A DNA stretch of 60,427 nt, from NCBI GenBank assembly GCA_003979345.1, contig RYVZ01000021.1, positions 1-60,427 of the forward strand. The letters are read 5' to 3'. Shown here piece after piece: positions 16,534 through 26,165 of the stretch. The notes beneath the pieces are model-generated. The model worked only from the letters and a program-made list of their open reading frames with translations, searched no databases and was not told where the DNA came from. Position 1 is the first letter of the stretch; every line of letters begins with the position of its first letter. Origin of the DNA: Lachnospiraceae bacterium. GTDB taxonomy: Bacteria > Bacillota > Clostridia > Lachnospirales > Lachnospiraceae. The translations under genes were made by a program, and so were the position numbers.

Positions 16534-19377
16534 ATGGACGCAAAAATGAGCGGCGGGCAGGGCAGTCTGCCGATGAATGAGATTTTGGATAAACAAATAT
16601 TGAACCGTATGCAGGAAGGTTTTTGCAGTGTTGCGAATATTTATTCGCTGATCATGGATGAGAGAGGACGCATGCTGACAGAGATGACGGGCGATGAGGA
16701 TGATGTGCGCCTGTTATATGAAAAACTCGGTCAGGATGCGTTTTTTCGTGTTTACGACAGAGTGGCGGGAAATTCGCTCGAAGAACAGGTCGTGGAGCCG
16801 ACCTGTTATGAAAATGTGAAGCTTGCAGCGTTTCGCGTGCGTGTCCGTGAAGATTTTGTATTGTACTGGATCGTGTGCGCCGTCCTGGATGCACCGCCGG
16901 ACGGCGGAATGACGGACGCAGGGATGGAAACGGCGCAGACCGTCCGGTTTCTGTCCGGCGTGAAACGCCGCACAGACGAGCAGCGCCTTTTTGATACCCT
17001 TGACATCATGCGTCTGACGGCAAAGAGTATGCTTTCCGTAAAGAATACGCTCGCCAATACGGAAGCGCAGCGCTTGAGGACGGAGACGGATAAGGAGAAC
17101 ATGAGCAGCCTCTTAAAGCGCGCGGAAGCGATGACGGCGATCGTGCAGCTTTTGGGCAGTGAAGACAGGACGGAATTTGTACTTGAGCAGCTCTTGGGCA
17201 TTGTCGGGGAATATCTTGGCATCAGCAGCGCGCAGGTCTTTTTGGTTCATGAGGACAAAGAAACAGCGGATGTACTTACGGAGTGGTGTGGGAAAGGGAT
17301 TTTTTCTATTTTTGGAAAAACGAAAAATATCAAGCGCCCGCTGCTGCTGCATGGAGAGCGGACAAATGTGATTTCTTCCAATACGGTATGCAGTGCCGAG
17401 GAGAGGCATTTGATGGAAGAAGCGCACATTCGTGCACTGGTAACGTTCCCTCTTGTGGTGAACGGGCAGGCTGATCTGTATATAACGTTTCAGGAATGCA
17501 GGCGCGAGCGTATCTGGACCCTGGAGGAGATACGCTTTATGAATGACGCCGTACAAGTTATGAATAGCATGCTTGTAAAGCGAATGCAGCAGCATTCCCT
17601 TGTCAGTTCGCACAATTCTTTAGAGGCGATCCTTGATCATGTGGGCTGTGCGATCAGCGTGCGCGGGGAAGAGAGCGGTTCCGTGCTCTTTTTCAATCAG
17701 ATTTGGAAGGCGACGTTTGACTTAAACGCGGGCAGCCGTATCCGGAATAAAGTACAGAATGCACGGCCGGGGGACAAACTGGAATTTTATAATGAGGCGG
17801 ACAGGAAGCATTATGATCTCTATACTACGCAGATCATGTGGGTGGACGGGACGAGAGCGTCTCTCACTGCCGCCTATGATATCACGGAGAAAAAACGATA
17901 TCAGCAAAAGATCGAGCAGCTTGCTTATACGGATTATCTGACGGGACTTTATAACAGGCTGTGCTGCGAGCGCGATCTCTCAGTTGAGGTCGATGCCGCG
18001 CGCAATGAGAAAAAACGGGGCGCCCTGCTGTATCTGGATCTTGATGATTTTAAGCATATCAATGACGGGCTCGGACATCAGTATGGGGACGAACTGCTAA
18101 AGGAGATCGCGCGCAGCTTTATGCGCATTGATGAACTTCGAGAGAACTGCTACAGGATGGGCGGCGATGAGTTTGTCGTAATTGTACCGGTGGAGAAATA
18201 TCCGCGTCTCAACATGCTGATAGAAAGGATCCAGGCTGTTTTTTCAAAGTCATGGCACTTAAAAAACAGTGACTATTATTGTACGATGAGTATGGGCGTG
18301 ATCACTTACCCTGACAGCGGAGAGGAAGTGGACGACCTGATCAGCAAGGCGGACATGGCAATGTACGAAGCGAAGCGTGCCGGAAAGAACCGTGTCGTGG
18401 AATACACGGAGGACATTGAGTCCGGTTCGGGCAGGCGCCTCAGCATGGAAAAGAACATGCGTGACGCGGCGCTGCATGGATGCACGGACTTTGAGATCTA
18501 TTATCAGCCGATCGTGGATATCAGCTTAGACGGACATCCCTGCACGGGTGCAGAGGCGCTGCTCCGGTGGAATTCGCCGGAGCTGGGATTTATCCCGCCA
18601 TCCGATTTCATTCCGCTTGCAGAGTACTTAGGACTGATCAATCCAATCGGGAACTATGTGCTTACAGAAGCCTGCCGGACGCTGAAGGAATGGAACGATC
18701 ACGGTTATCCGAAATATAAAATGAACGTGAACCTTTCCGTCGTGCAGCTTTTACAGAATGATATCGTGGAATCGGTCGAGCGCATCGTATCGGAGTCGGG
18801 CGTCGATCCGCATAACCTGACGTTGGAAGTGACGGAGAGCCTTGCGATCAACGACATGGAGCGCATGAAAAAAATACTGGGAAGAATCAAGGAACTGGGA
18901 ATACGCATTGCGCTGGACGACTTTGGGACAGGATATTCTTCCCTCAATCACATGAAAGAAATGCCGCTTGACGTCATCAAGGTCGACCAGACCTTTGTGA
19001 GGGATCTCGACCGGGATTCTTATGCACAGTCGTTCATCAAAATGGTGTCGGAGCTTGCCGTTTCACTCGGACTTTCGGTCTGTGTGGAGGGGATCGAGAG
19101 GAAAAAGCAGCTTGATCTGCTGGAGGGGATGAAAGTACGCATGATCCAGGGCTATTATTTCGGCAAACCGATGCCGAAGGAAGAGTTCAGGCAGAAATTT
19201 GCGCCAAAGACCGCGGGAGCGGACGAAACTGGGGAGAAGCGGGAAGAAGCAAAAGAGGCAGGAGAGAAACGGGAAGAAGCGGACAAGGCAGGGAAGAGGC
19301 GGGAAGAAGCGAAAAAGGCAGGAAAAAATCCGGAGAGACCGGACGAAACAGGAAAACAACAGGAAGAATCACAGTAA
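16534..19377 (+). CDS. GGDEF/EAL cyclic-di-GMP protein with GAF-like sensor
   Basis: A 947-aa cytoplasmic protein with no membrane segment. A GAF-like region spans about residues 200-360 and a PAS-like segment about 370-450. The GGDEF domain (about 455-620) keeps GGDEF at 543-547, so diguanylate cyclase activity is possible. The EAL domain (about 640-890) keeps EALLRW (Glu674), a TES-type glutamate, DDFGTGYSSL and KVDQTFV, so phosphodiesterase activity is expected. The net activity may depend on the sensor input. The C-terminal tail is made of 10-residue charged repeats (GEKREEAKEA-like). The ATG at 16534 has a GGGGGCGGG site; an earlier in-frame ATG at 16474 has none. Confidence 0.88.
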   Translation: MDAKMSGGQGSLPMNEILDKQILNRMQEGFCSVANIYSLIMDERGRMLTEMTGDEDDVRLLYEKLGQDAFFRVYDRVAGNSLEEQVVEPTCYENVKLAAFRVRVREDFVLYWIVCAVLDAPPDGGMTDAGMETAQTVRFLSGVKRRTDEQRLFDTLDIMRLTAKSMLSVKNTLANTEAQRLRTETDKENMSSLLKRAEAMTAIVQLLGSEDRTEFVLEQLLGIVGEYLGISSAQVFLVHEDKETADVLTEWCGKGIFSIFGKTKNIKRPLLLHGERTNVISSNTVCSAEERHLMEEAHIRALVTFPLVVNGQADLYITFQECRRERIWTLEEIRFMNDAVQVMNSMLVKRMQQHSLVSSHNSLEAILDHVGCAISVRGEESGSVLFFNQIWKATFDLNAGSRIRNKVQNARPGDKLEFYNEADRKHYDLYTTQIMWVDGTRASLTAAYDITEKKRYQQKIEQLAYTDYLTGLYNRLCCERDLSVEVDAARNEKKRGALLYLDLDDFKHINDGLGHQYGDELLKEIARSFMRIDELRENCYRMGGDEFVVIVPVEKYPRLNMLIERIQAVFSKSWHLKNSDYYCTMSMGVITYPDSGEEVDDLISKADMAMYEAKRAGKNRVVEYTEDIESGSGRRLSMEKNMRDAALHGCTDFEIYYQPIVDISLDGHPCTGAEALLRWNSPELGFIPPSDFIPLAEYLGLINPIGNYVLTEACRTLKEWNDHGYPKYKMNVNLSVVQLLQNDIVESVERIVSESGVDPHNLTLEVTESLAINDMERMKKILGRIKELGIRIALDDFGTGYSSLNHMKEMPLDVIKVDQTFVRDLDRDSYAQSFIKMVSELAVSLGLSVCVEGIERKKQLDLLEGMKVRMIQGYYFGKPMPKEEFRQKFAPKTAGADETGEKREEAKEAGEKREEADKAGKRREEAKKAGKNPERPDETGKQQEESQ
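19201..19373 (+). repeat. In-frame 30-bp tandem repeats at the end of the GGDEF/EAL gene
   Basis: Exact 30-bp periodicity from 19201, clearest at 19231, 19261 and 19291 (GGGAAGAAGC core at the same position in each), degenerating by 19351. It encodes a Lys/Glu-rich, probably helical tail of about five to six decapeptides after the EAL domain. Confidence 0.8.
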
Positions 19378-19402
19378 GTACACAGGAAAAGCGGGGGGGC
19401 AT

Positions 19403-20926
19403 ATGGTTACATTAAGACAGTTGGAGCAGTATGATCCGATCACGATTCAATGCCATGATAATCCGGATGGAGATGCGATCGCATCCGGGTTCGGATTATA
19501 TACATATTTTAAGGAAAAGGGAAAGGATGTCAGGCTCGTCTACAGCGGCAGAAACCGCATACGGAAAGCGAATCTGACCCTGATGCTTTCTCTTTTGGAT
19601 ATTCCGATCACCTATATGGACAGTCAGGAAGAGGAGATTCCGGGACTTCTTATAACGGTGGACTGCCAGTATGGTGCAGGGAATGTGACAAAGCTTCCGG
19701 CGGGGCAGGTTGCGGTCATCGATCATCATCAGGTGGAGATTACTGACGTTGCGATGAGCAGGATCGAGCCCGCGCTTGGCAGTTGTTCGACGCTGGTCTG
19801 GAAGATGTTTCAGGAGGCTGGCTACTCAGTGACGAGCATACGGCTTGGCACGGCGCTCTATTACGGGCTGTATACGGATACAAGCCAGCTTACCGAGATT
19901 TTTAACCCGAACGATATGGATATGCGGGATGAGCTCATCTATGATGCGGAGCAGATCCGCCACTTAAAGCAGACGAATCTGTCGCTGGAAGAGATGGAGA
20001 TCGCGGGACTTGCCCTGCTGCGCAGTATCTATAATGCGGATTATCATTATGCCGTTATTAAAACCAAGCCGTGCGACCCGAATCTGCTCGGTCTGATCAG
20101 TGATTTTTTAATACAGGTTGCGGAGATCAATTCCTGCATTGTCTATAACGAACAGGATGACGGTTATAAGCTTTCGGTGAGAAGCTGCAGTAAGGAAGTC
20201 CATGCGAACGATCTTGTCGCCTATGTGACGGCGGGGATCGGTTCGGGCGGCGGACACACTGATAAGGCTGGCGGTTTTATCAACCGAAAGCTCTATGAGG
20301 AGCAGTACCCGACGCTGCACACACAGGCGTTTATGGGAACCCGCATGTCGGAGTTCTTTGATAATAATCAGACGATCTATGCGGCGGACGGGAATCTGGA
20401 CACGGGCGATATGCGCGAGTACCGCCGGAAGGCTGTGGCGTTCGGTTATGTCAATCCGCTTGACGTATTTCCGCTTGGCACGCCTGTGACGATCCGCTCG
20501 ATGGCAGGCGACTTAAAAGTAGTGATCGACGGCGAACATTATATTATGATTGACACGCACGGAGACATTTATCTGCGCTGCAAGGAGCAGTTTCTGAATC
20601 AAAACAACATGGTGCGAGGGCGTTTTAAGCTGCCGAAGGCGCTGGAATACAACCCGGTCATCCGCAATGATAATGACGGCAGCGTGCGCGGGCTGCTTGA
20701 ATATGCCGGAAGCTGTGTGAGTATCGGGGATATCCGCGTCTATGCCAAAAAATTAAAAAAGACCGTTAAGATTTTTCCTGCAAACGATGAAGGACATGTG
20801 ATTTTTGGAAAGCCCGGCGATTATCTGTGTGTGCGGAAAGATAACCCGAAAGATGTGTTCGTCGTGGAAAAAGAGCAGTTCGTCCTTTTTTACCGCAGGG
20901 GAGGCAGGATGATGCAGAGCGGTTGA
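19403..20926 (+). CDS. DHH-family phosphoesterase
   Basis: A 507-aa protein of the DHH/DHHA1 superfamily. CHDNPDGDAIASGF (about residues 17-30), VDCQYG and IDHHQ give the manganese ligands, and GSGGGHTDKAGG is the DHHA1 glycine-rich motif. Members degrade short oligoribonucleotides, 3'-phosphoadenosine phosphate or cyclic-dinucleotide products such as pApA and pGpG. About 170 extra C-terminal residues are not recognised. Lying 25 bp after the EAL gene, it might remove the pGpG made by that phosphodiesterase, which is an inference from position. The frame is open upstream to 19199, but ATG 19403 is the start that begins the domain. Confidence 0.85.
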   Translation: MVTLRQLEQYDPITIQCHDNPDGDAIASGFGLYTYFKEKGKDVRLVYSGRNRIRKANLTLMLSLLDIPITYMDSQEEEIPGLLITVDCQYGAGNVTKLPAGQVAVIDHHQVEITDVAMSRIEPALGSCSTLVWKMFQEAGYSVTSIRLGTALYYGLYTDTSQLTEIFNPNDMDMRDELIYDAEQIRHLKQTNLSLEEMEIAGLALLRSIYNADYHYAVIKTKPCDPNLLGLISDFLIQVAEINSCIVYNEQDDGYKLSVRSCSKEVHANDLVAYVTAGIGSGGGHTDKAGGFINRKLYEEQYPTLHTQAFMGTRMSEFFDNNQTIYAADGNLDTGDMREYRRKAVAFGYVNPLDVFPLGTPVTIRSMAGDLKVVIDGEHYIMIDTHGDIYLRCKEQFLNQNNMVRGRFKLPKALEYNPVIRNDNDGSVRGLLEYAGSCVSIGDIRVYAKKLKKTVKIFPANDEGHVIFGKPGDYLCVRKDNPKDVFVVEKEQFVLFYRRGGRMMQSG

Positions 20927-21059
20927 TTATTTTGACGATCTATGCTATGATGCTACAGGGAAGCATACTTTAACGAAAAAAGACAGAGCGGGTATGCTTT
21001 TCGTGGAGGATGGCTGCGGCGGAGCGGACAAAGAAGCGTGCCGCAGATATCGGAAAGGT

Positions 21060-22748
21060 ATGGTTGATTGGGCAATGGACGAGGCAAAAGAGACAGGCAG
21101 CAGGAATTTTATCGAAATCGAGATTGACAAAGACTTATCGGAGGGCGTATACGATACCGTACACACACGGTTTCCGCCGGAGCCGAACGGCTTTTTGCAT
21201 ATCGGACACGCAAAGAGCATTCTCTTGAATTATGGGCTTGCGCAAAAATATAACGGTAAGTTCAATCTTCGTTTTGACGACACGAACCCGACAAAAGAGA
21301 AAACTGAGTTTGTCGAATCCATCAAGCAGGATGTGGCATGGCTCGGCGCGGACTGGGAGGATCGTCTTTTGTTTGCGTCCGATTATTTTGAGCAGATGTA
21401 CGAGGCGGCTGTCAGACTGATCCGCAAGGGAAAAGCGTATGTGTCCGACTTAACGGCGGATGAAATGCGTGAATACCGCGGTACGCTGACGGAGCCCGGA
21501 AAAGACGACCCCAACAGGGGGCGCAGCGTGGAAGAAAACCTTGCGCTGTTTGAGAAGATGAAGGCCGGCGGCTTTGCCGACGGAGAAAAAACATTGCGTG
21601 CGAAGATCGATATGGCTTCGCCGAATATCAATATGCGTGATCCGATCATATACAGAGTCGCGCATATGACGCATCACAATACCGGCGATTGCTGGTGTAT
21701 CTATCCGATGTATGATTTTGCGCATCCGATCGAGGACGCCATAGAGGGGATCACGCATTCAATCTGCACACTGGAATTTGAGGATCACAGACCGCTTTAT
21801 GACTGGGTTGTGAGGGAACTGGAATATCCGAAACCTCCGCGGCAGATCGAATTCGCAAAGATGTACCTTACGAATGTCGTGACCGGGAAACGCTATATCA
21901 AGAAATTAGTAGAAGAAGGGATCGTGGACGGATGGGATGATCCGCGTCTGGTATCGATCGCGGCGCTCCGAAGAAGGGGATTTACGCCTGAGTCGATCCG
22001 CAGATTCGTGGAACTGTGCGGTGTATCCAAAAGTCAGTCCTCTGTTGATTATGCAATGTTGGAGTACTGCATCCGCGAGGACTTGAAATGCAGTCGTCCG
22101 CGTATGATGGCGGCGCTTGACCCGATACGGCTGGTGATCGACAATTATCCGGAGGGTCAGACCGAGGAGATCGAGATACCGAATAATTTGGAAAACGAAG
22201 CGCTCGGCACAAGGACGGTTCCGTTTGCGAGAGAGGTCTATATCGACCGGGATGATTTTATGGAGGAGCCTCCGAAAAAATATTTCCGCCTGTTTCCGGG
22301 AAATGAAGTGCGTCTGATGAATGCGTATTTTGTGAAGTGTACAGGATTTGAAAAGGATGCGGACGGGAACGTGACCGTCGTGCATGCCGAATACGATCCG
22401 GCATCAAAAGGGGGCAACAGTCCCGACGGCAGGAAAGTAAAGGGGACGATTCACTGGGTACCCTGTCATGAGGCGGTTCCGGTCACGATACGCCTGTATG
22501 AAAATATTGTGGACGAGGAAAAGGGCGTATATAATGAAGAGGACGGCAGTCTGAACTTAAATCCGAACTCTTTAACGGTTCTTCCCCATGCTTATGTGGA
22601 GCCGGCGCTGAAAGACGCAAAGGCATATGAGAGTTTTCAGTTTGTCAGACAGGGTTATTTTTGTGTGGATTACAAGGACTCGAAAGACGGAGCGCTTGTT
22701 TTTAACCGGATCGTATCGTTAAAGAGCTCTTTTGTACTGCCGAAATAA
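21060..22748 (+). CDS. glnS: Glutaminyl-tRNA synthetase
   Basis: A class I aminoacyl-tRNA synthetase charging tRNA-Gln with glutamine. RFPPEPNGFLHIGHAKS holds the HIGH motif, RFDDTNPTKE follows, and both the catalytic core and the C-terminal beta-barrel anticodon domains are present. About 562 aa fits GlnRS. The second signature, KMSKS, usually VMSKR in GlnRS, reads VTGKR, keeping the lysine. Start choice is uncertain: ATG 21060 and ATG 21075 both lie poorly spaced from AAAGG at 21054, and the frame stays open up to 20994. Having GlnRS instead of only the GatCAB route is a lineage trait of some Clostridia. Confidence 0.93.
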   Translation: MVDWAMDEAKETGSRNFIEIEIDKDLSEGVYDTVHTRFPPEPNGFLHIGHAKSILLNYGLAQKYNGKFNLRFDDTNPTKEKTEFVESIKQDVAWLGADWEDRLLFASDYFEQMYEAAVRLIRKGKAYVSDLTADEMREYRGTLTEPGKDDPNRGRSVEENLALFEKMKAGGFADGEKTLRAKIDMASPNINMRDPIIYRVAHMTHHNTGDCWCIYPMYDFAHPIEDAIEGITHSICTLEFEDHRPLYDWVVRELEYPKPPRQIEFAKMYLTNVVTGKRYIKKLVEEGIVDGWDDPRLVSIAALRRRGFTPESIRRFVELCGVSKSQSSVDYAMLEYCIREDLKCSRPRMMAALDPIRLVIDNYPEGQTEEIEIPNNLENEALGTRTVPFAREVYIDRDDFMEEPPKKYFRLFPGNEVRLMNAYFVKCTGFEKDADGNVTVVHAEYDPASKGGNSPDGRKVKGTIHWVPCHEAVPVTIRLYENIVDEEKGVYNEEDGSLNLNPNSLTVLPHAYVEPALKDAKAYESFQFVRQGYFCVDYKDSKDGALVFNRIVSLKSSFVLPK

Positions 22749-22892
22749 AGAGAAAACGGTTTGCTTTTTGCAGTCACGGGACATGGAAGCTGTCAGGCGG
22801 AATATTTTTTTTACAAAAATGATTGGTGATTTTGATTTTGGTATAAAAAGGAATCGTAACAGTTTAGTATGAAATAAAGTGGAGGTAGCGCA

Positions 22893-23750
22893 GTGGGATT
22901 ATTAGACGGATTGGGGTCATTTGGCCTGGGTGGTCTCGAAGGAATGAATATTTACGAAACACAGGCAGGCGCAAAGGGGCAGGAGGCAGCGCAGGAAGCG
23001 CCGAAAGCTCCGCAGGAGCAGGATTTTCTTTTTGAAAAATCATTTCAGTGCCCGCTCTGCGACAAAGAATTTAAGGCGAAGACAGTCAAGATCGGTAAGG
23101 CAAAGCTGATCGGAACGGATCCTGATCTGCGGCCGAAATATGAAAACATCGATATGTTGAAGTACGACGTGATCGCCTGTCCGAACTGCGGTTACGCATC
23201 GCTCAGCCGGTATTTTAAGTTCCTGACAGCAGTACAGGCAACCAAGATCAAGGAGTCGATCTCGCGTTCCTTTAAGCCCCAGAAGGAGACAAAAGAAATC
23301 TATACTTACGACGAGGCACTGGAGCGCTACAAGCTGACGCTTGCAAATGCGATCGTCAAGATGGCAAAGCCGAGCGAGAAGGCGTACATATGCTTAAAGA
23401 CCGCGTGGCTTCTTCGCGGGCAGGCGGAGCATCTGGACGCTTCCGAGGCGGATTATGCAAAGAAAAAAGAAGCGATCAATGCGGAGGAAGACGAATTTCT
23501 TCGAAATGCACTGGAGGGCTTTCTGGCGGCAAGGCAGACTGAAGGCTATCCGATGTGCGGGATGGATGAGTCTACAGTGGATTATCTGATCGCCGTGACG
23601 GCAATGCGTTTTGAACAGTTTGATGTTGCGAGCAAACTCGTATCAGGTATCATTGTCTCTCCCGGAGCAAACCCGCGTATGAAGGAAAAGGCAAGGGATC
23701 TGAGAGAAACGCTGATGGCAAAGATCAAAGAACAGCAGAAAAAGAAATGA
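22893..23750 (+). CDS. DUF2225 family zinc-ribbon protein
   Basis: A 285-aa protein with two CxxC pairs, CPLCDKEF (about residues 50-57) and CPNCGYAS (about 92-99), spaced to bind one zinc ion, followed by a helical, TPR-like second half (LERYKLTLANAIVKMAK onward). DUF2225 proteins are common in Firmicutes and have no settled function. The GTG start follows GGAGGT. The last 4 bp (ATGA) are shared with the start of a MocR-type regulator, so the two are translated together and may act in one process. Confidence 0.85.
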   Translation: MGLLDGLGSFGLGGLEGMNIYETQAGAKGQEAAQEAPKAPQEQDFLFEKSFQCPLCDKEFKAKTVKIGKAKLIGTDPDLRPKYENIDMLKYDVIACPNCGYASLSRYFKFLTAVQATKIKESISRSFKPQKETKEIYTYDEALERYKLTLANAIVKMAKPSEKAYICLKTAWLLRGQAEHLDASEADYAKKKEAINAEEDEFLRNALEGFLAARQTEGYPMCGMDESTVDYLIAVTAMRFEQFDVASKLVSGIIVSPGANPRMKEKARDLRETLMAKIKEQQKKK

Positions 23751-25171
23751 AAGAACTGACACTATTTTTAGAGCCGGGCAGTAAGAGAAAGCTCTACGAA
23801 CAGATTTATGATTATATGGTAACGGAGATCAGGACAGGGAGGCTTCTCGTTGGCGAGAGGCTTCCCTCTACGCGTTCTTTGGCGGAGTTTTTGTCCGTCT
23901 CCCGGAGCACGGTGGACTTAGCTTACGACCAGCTTCAGGCGGAGGGATATATCGAGGCAAGACCATACCGGGGATATTTTGTCTGCCACGTGGAGGAGCT
24001 TGTCCGTATTGAGCCGGGAAAAGAATGGGAGGCACAGCCGGAACCGGAGCCTAAGGAACAGTTTCAGATCGACTATTCGCCGAACGGCGTGGATATGTCC
24101 CAGTTTCCGTTTGATACATGGCGCAGGATCACGCGCAATACCTTAAACGACGACAGGCTGGAACTTTTCTCGCCAGGTGAGCCGCAGGGAGACTACGGTC
24201 TGAGATATACGATCGCGCGTTATCTGCACAGTGCCAGAGGCGTTTTGTGCGAGCCGTCTCAGATCATCATTGGTGCGGGAAACGATTATCTGCTCATGCT
24301 TCTGCGGTATATCATTGGAGAGGGGCGTTCGGTTGCCATGGAAAATCCGACCTATCAGCGTGCTTACTGTCTGTTTTCGGCGATGGGGTTTAGGATGTGC
24401 GTGGTTGGCATGGATGCGCAGGGAATGCGTACGGATGAGCTTGAGGCTTCCGGTGCCGATCTTGCTTATGTCATGCCGTCCCACCAATATCCGACCGGTG
24501 TGATCATGCCGATCGGAAGGCGTCATGAGCTGCTTCGCTGGGCCGATGCCAAGGAAGGGCGTTATCTGATCGAGGATGATTATGACGGAGAATTTCGTTA
24601 CCGCGGAAAACCGGTTCCGTCCATGCAGGCTTCTGACCGCAGCGGGCGGGTCATCTATATCGGTACATTTTCGAAGGCCATCGCTCCTGCGATCCGTATC
24701 AGCTACATGGTACTGCCGGATGTGCTCATCGAAAGTTTTCGCTCCCGGTGCGGTTTTTTATCGTCCACAGTATCGCGCATTGATCAGGCGACCTTAAATG
24801 AATTTATACAGGACGGATATTTTGAACGATACCTGAATAAGATGCGAAAATATTACAGGCAGAAGCATGACCTGATGCTTGGCGTCATCAGGCGGTGGGC
24901 GCCGGATTTTACGGTTTCCGGGGCGCATGCCGGCATGCATTTGCTGGTGACGGCTAATAATGGATTGAGCGCCAGCGAGATGAAGCTGCGCGCCGCGGCG
25001 ATGGGAATCCGCGTTTATACGCTAAAGGAACTGACGATCAGGGAGGAGCGCATGGGGCTTCCGGCGCATCTTGCCAAGGACCGGACCGTCGTATTGGGGT
25101 TCGGCGGGCTAAAAACCGATGAGCTGCGCGCGGGGCTTCGCATTCTGCGGAGCTGTTGGCGGTATGCGTGA
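23747..25171 (+). CDS. MocR-type GntR/aminotransferase-domain regulator
   Basis: A 474-aa fusion. Residues 1-75 are a GntR winged helix (GERLPSTRSLAEFLSVSRSTV) and about 110-474 an aminotransferase class I fold that binds PLP without obvious catalysis. GTFSKAIAPAIRISY carries the cofactor lysine (about Lys310); SHQYPTGV and EDDYDGEF are the usual MocR variants of the binding motifs. PdxR and GabR are well-known members, controlling PLP synthesis or GABA use. No pdxST or gab gene is adjacent, so the target is unclear. It is coupled by a 4-bp overlap to the DUF2225 gene. Confidence 0.88.
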   Translation: MKELTLFLEPGSKRKLYEQIYDYMVTEIRTGRLLVGERLPSTRSLAEFLSVSRSTVDLAYDQLQAEGYIEARPYRGYFVCHVEELVRIEPGKEWEAQPEPEPKEQFQIDYSPNGVDMSQFPFDTWRRITRNTLNDDRLELFSPGEPQGDYGLRYTIARYLHSARGVLCEPSQIIIGAGNDYLLMLLRYIIGEGRSVAMENPTYQRAYCLFSAMGFRMCVVGMDAQGMRTDELEASGADLAYVMPSHQYPTGVIMPIGRRHELLRWADAKEGRYLIEDDYDGEFRYRGKPVPSMQASDRSGRVIYIGTFSKAIAPAIRISYMVLPDVLIESFRSRCGFLSSTVSRIDQATLNEFIQDGYFERYLNKMRKYYRQKHDLMLGVIRRWAPDFTVSGAHAGMHLLVTANNGLSASEMKLRAAAMGIRVYTLKELTIREERMGLPAHLAKDRTVVLGFGGLKTDELRAGLRILRSCWRYA

Positions 25172-25228
25172 TTTGTACAACGGAAGCGATTATTGGCTTA
25201 TTAGGATATTGGAAAGTGGGAGATACAT

Positions 25229-25280
25229 ATAACAAACAGGCGCAATGCCCCCTGTTGGGAACATTGCGCCTGTTTGTTAT
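25229..25280. terminator. Bidirectional terminator between convergent genes
   Basis: A perfect 19-bp inverted repeat (25229-25247 and 25262-25280) has a GC-rich core, AGGCGCAATG/CATTGCGCCT, flanked by AACAAAC on one side and GTTTGTT on the other. On either strand the stem runs into a T-rich stretch, so it can end transcripts from both the MocR gene and the minus-strand gene at 25341. Confidence 0.85.
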
Positions 25281-25340
25281 TAGCGGCCCATTTCATGGTC
25301 TGCGCGTAGTTCTTTGTAAAATGGCATAATCAATTATTTC

Positions 25341-25685
25341 CTATTTCTTCGCAGAGTCTTCGTCGTTAAAAAGCTCTTCCGTCTTTTCTACTGTTTCAGA
25401 AGCAATATCTGAAAGCGTGTTAGTGAGCGTCTCAGATGCTTTCTTGACATCTTCCTTGATCTCGTCTTTTGCCTGGCCTAAATTGACATAGGAACGGTCG
25501 TCAGCGGATTCCGTCTTTTCATTGGTATCGTCGTCTAAATCTTCGCTGAAATCATCGAAGTCGTCGAAATCATCGACAGAATCTTCTTCAGAAGAATTCT
25601 TTTTCTTCATAAAATAGTATGCGCCTGCTGCGGCAGAAGCGGCAGCAGCAGAGAATAACAGGAATTTACCAAACTTTTTTGCCAT
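25341..25685 (-). CDS. Small acidic YtxH-like membrane protein
   Basis: A 114-aa protein with an N-terminal membrane helix (about residues 8-26, LLFSAAAASAAAGAYYFM) followed by KKK, then a very acidic low-complexity part (DDFDDFDDFSEDLDDD) and an amphipathic helical tail (KDEIKEDVKKASETLTNTLS). This layout is seen in YtxH-like general stress proteins. No enzymatic motif is present. It is alone on the minus strand, with a CGTTATGGCAA start preceded by a GAAAGGAG site. Function unknown; a membrane-associated structural or stress role is a guess. Confidence 0.7.
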   Translation of the reverse strand: MAKKFGKFLLFSAAAASAAAGAYYFMKKKNSSEEDSVDDFDDFDDFSEDLDDDTNEKTESADDRSYVNLGQAKDEIKEDVKKASETLTNTLSDIASETVEKTEELFNDEDSAKK

Positions 25686-25958
25686 AACGGACTCCTTTCA
25701 AATGGTTGCTGTCTTTAGATAACTGACATCCTTAGATGGCGGCATGCCTGAGTGACTGACATCTATGGATGGTTGGTATCAGAAAAATGGAAATTTATGT
25801 TATTTATTTTAATACATTTGTGACAATCTCACAAGTCATTATATGCAAAAAGTCGGAGCTTAAACATAACTTTTGAAAATTTGATCTGACAAGTCAATTT
25901 TACTATTTTTTACTCAAAATATTCTGCTAATTTTTTCTTTCAAATCATTTCTTAATGG
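25686..25958. other. Divergent intergenic region with a short direct repeat
   Basis: About 270 bp upstream of the acidic membrane protein and of the TetR promoter. ACTGACATC occurs twice, near 25722 and 25757, each followed by an AGATGG or GGATGG sequence. The rest is AT-rich and I see no gene in it. Promoters in both directions are expected here. Confidence 0.35.
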
Positions 25959-26022
25959 TTGTGGTATGCGCCCAAATGTGATATGATAGATTTCGACTCG
26001 CTCAGTCAAAGAATGTCGAAAT
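25959..26022 (+). promoter_or_regulatory. Promoter and inverted repeat upstream of the second TetR gene
   Basis: TTGTGG (25959-25964) and TATGAT (25982-25987) are 17 bp apart. Just downstream, ATTTCGAC (25990-25997) and GTCGAAAT (26015-26022) form a perfect 8-bp inverted repeat, with a smaller GACT/AGTC pair inside. A roughly 145-nt leader follows, containing a possible 24-codon frame (26049-26123) with a GGAG site. Confidence 0.5.
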
Positions 26023-26165
26023 ATGACGGCATTTTTTGGCGGAGTCAAATGAGGGGGACATATTTTGCAGCTGTTTATCACAGCTTGGAGAAAAGCCGGT
26101 ATATCTACGGCGGGCGGACTTAGCCAAAGGCGGACAACTATGTCAATGACTGATGGGGTTTACAT

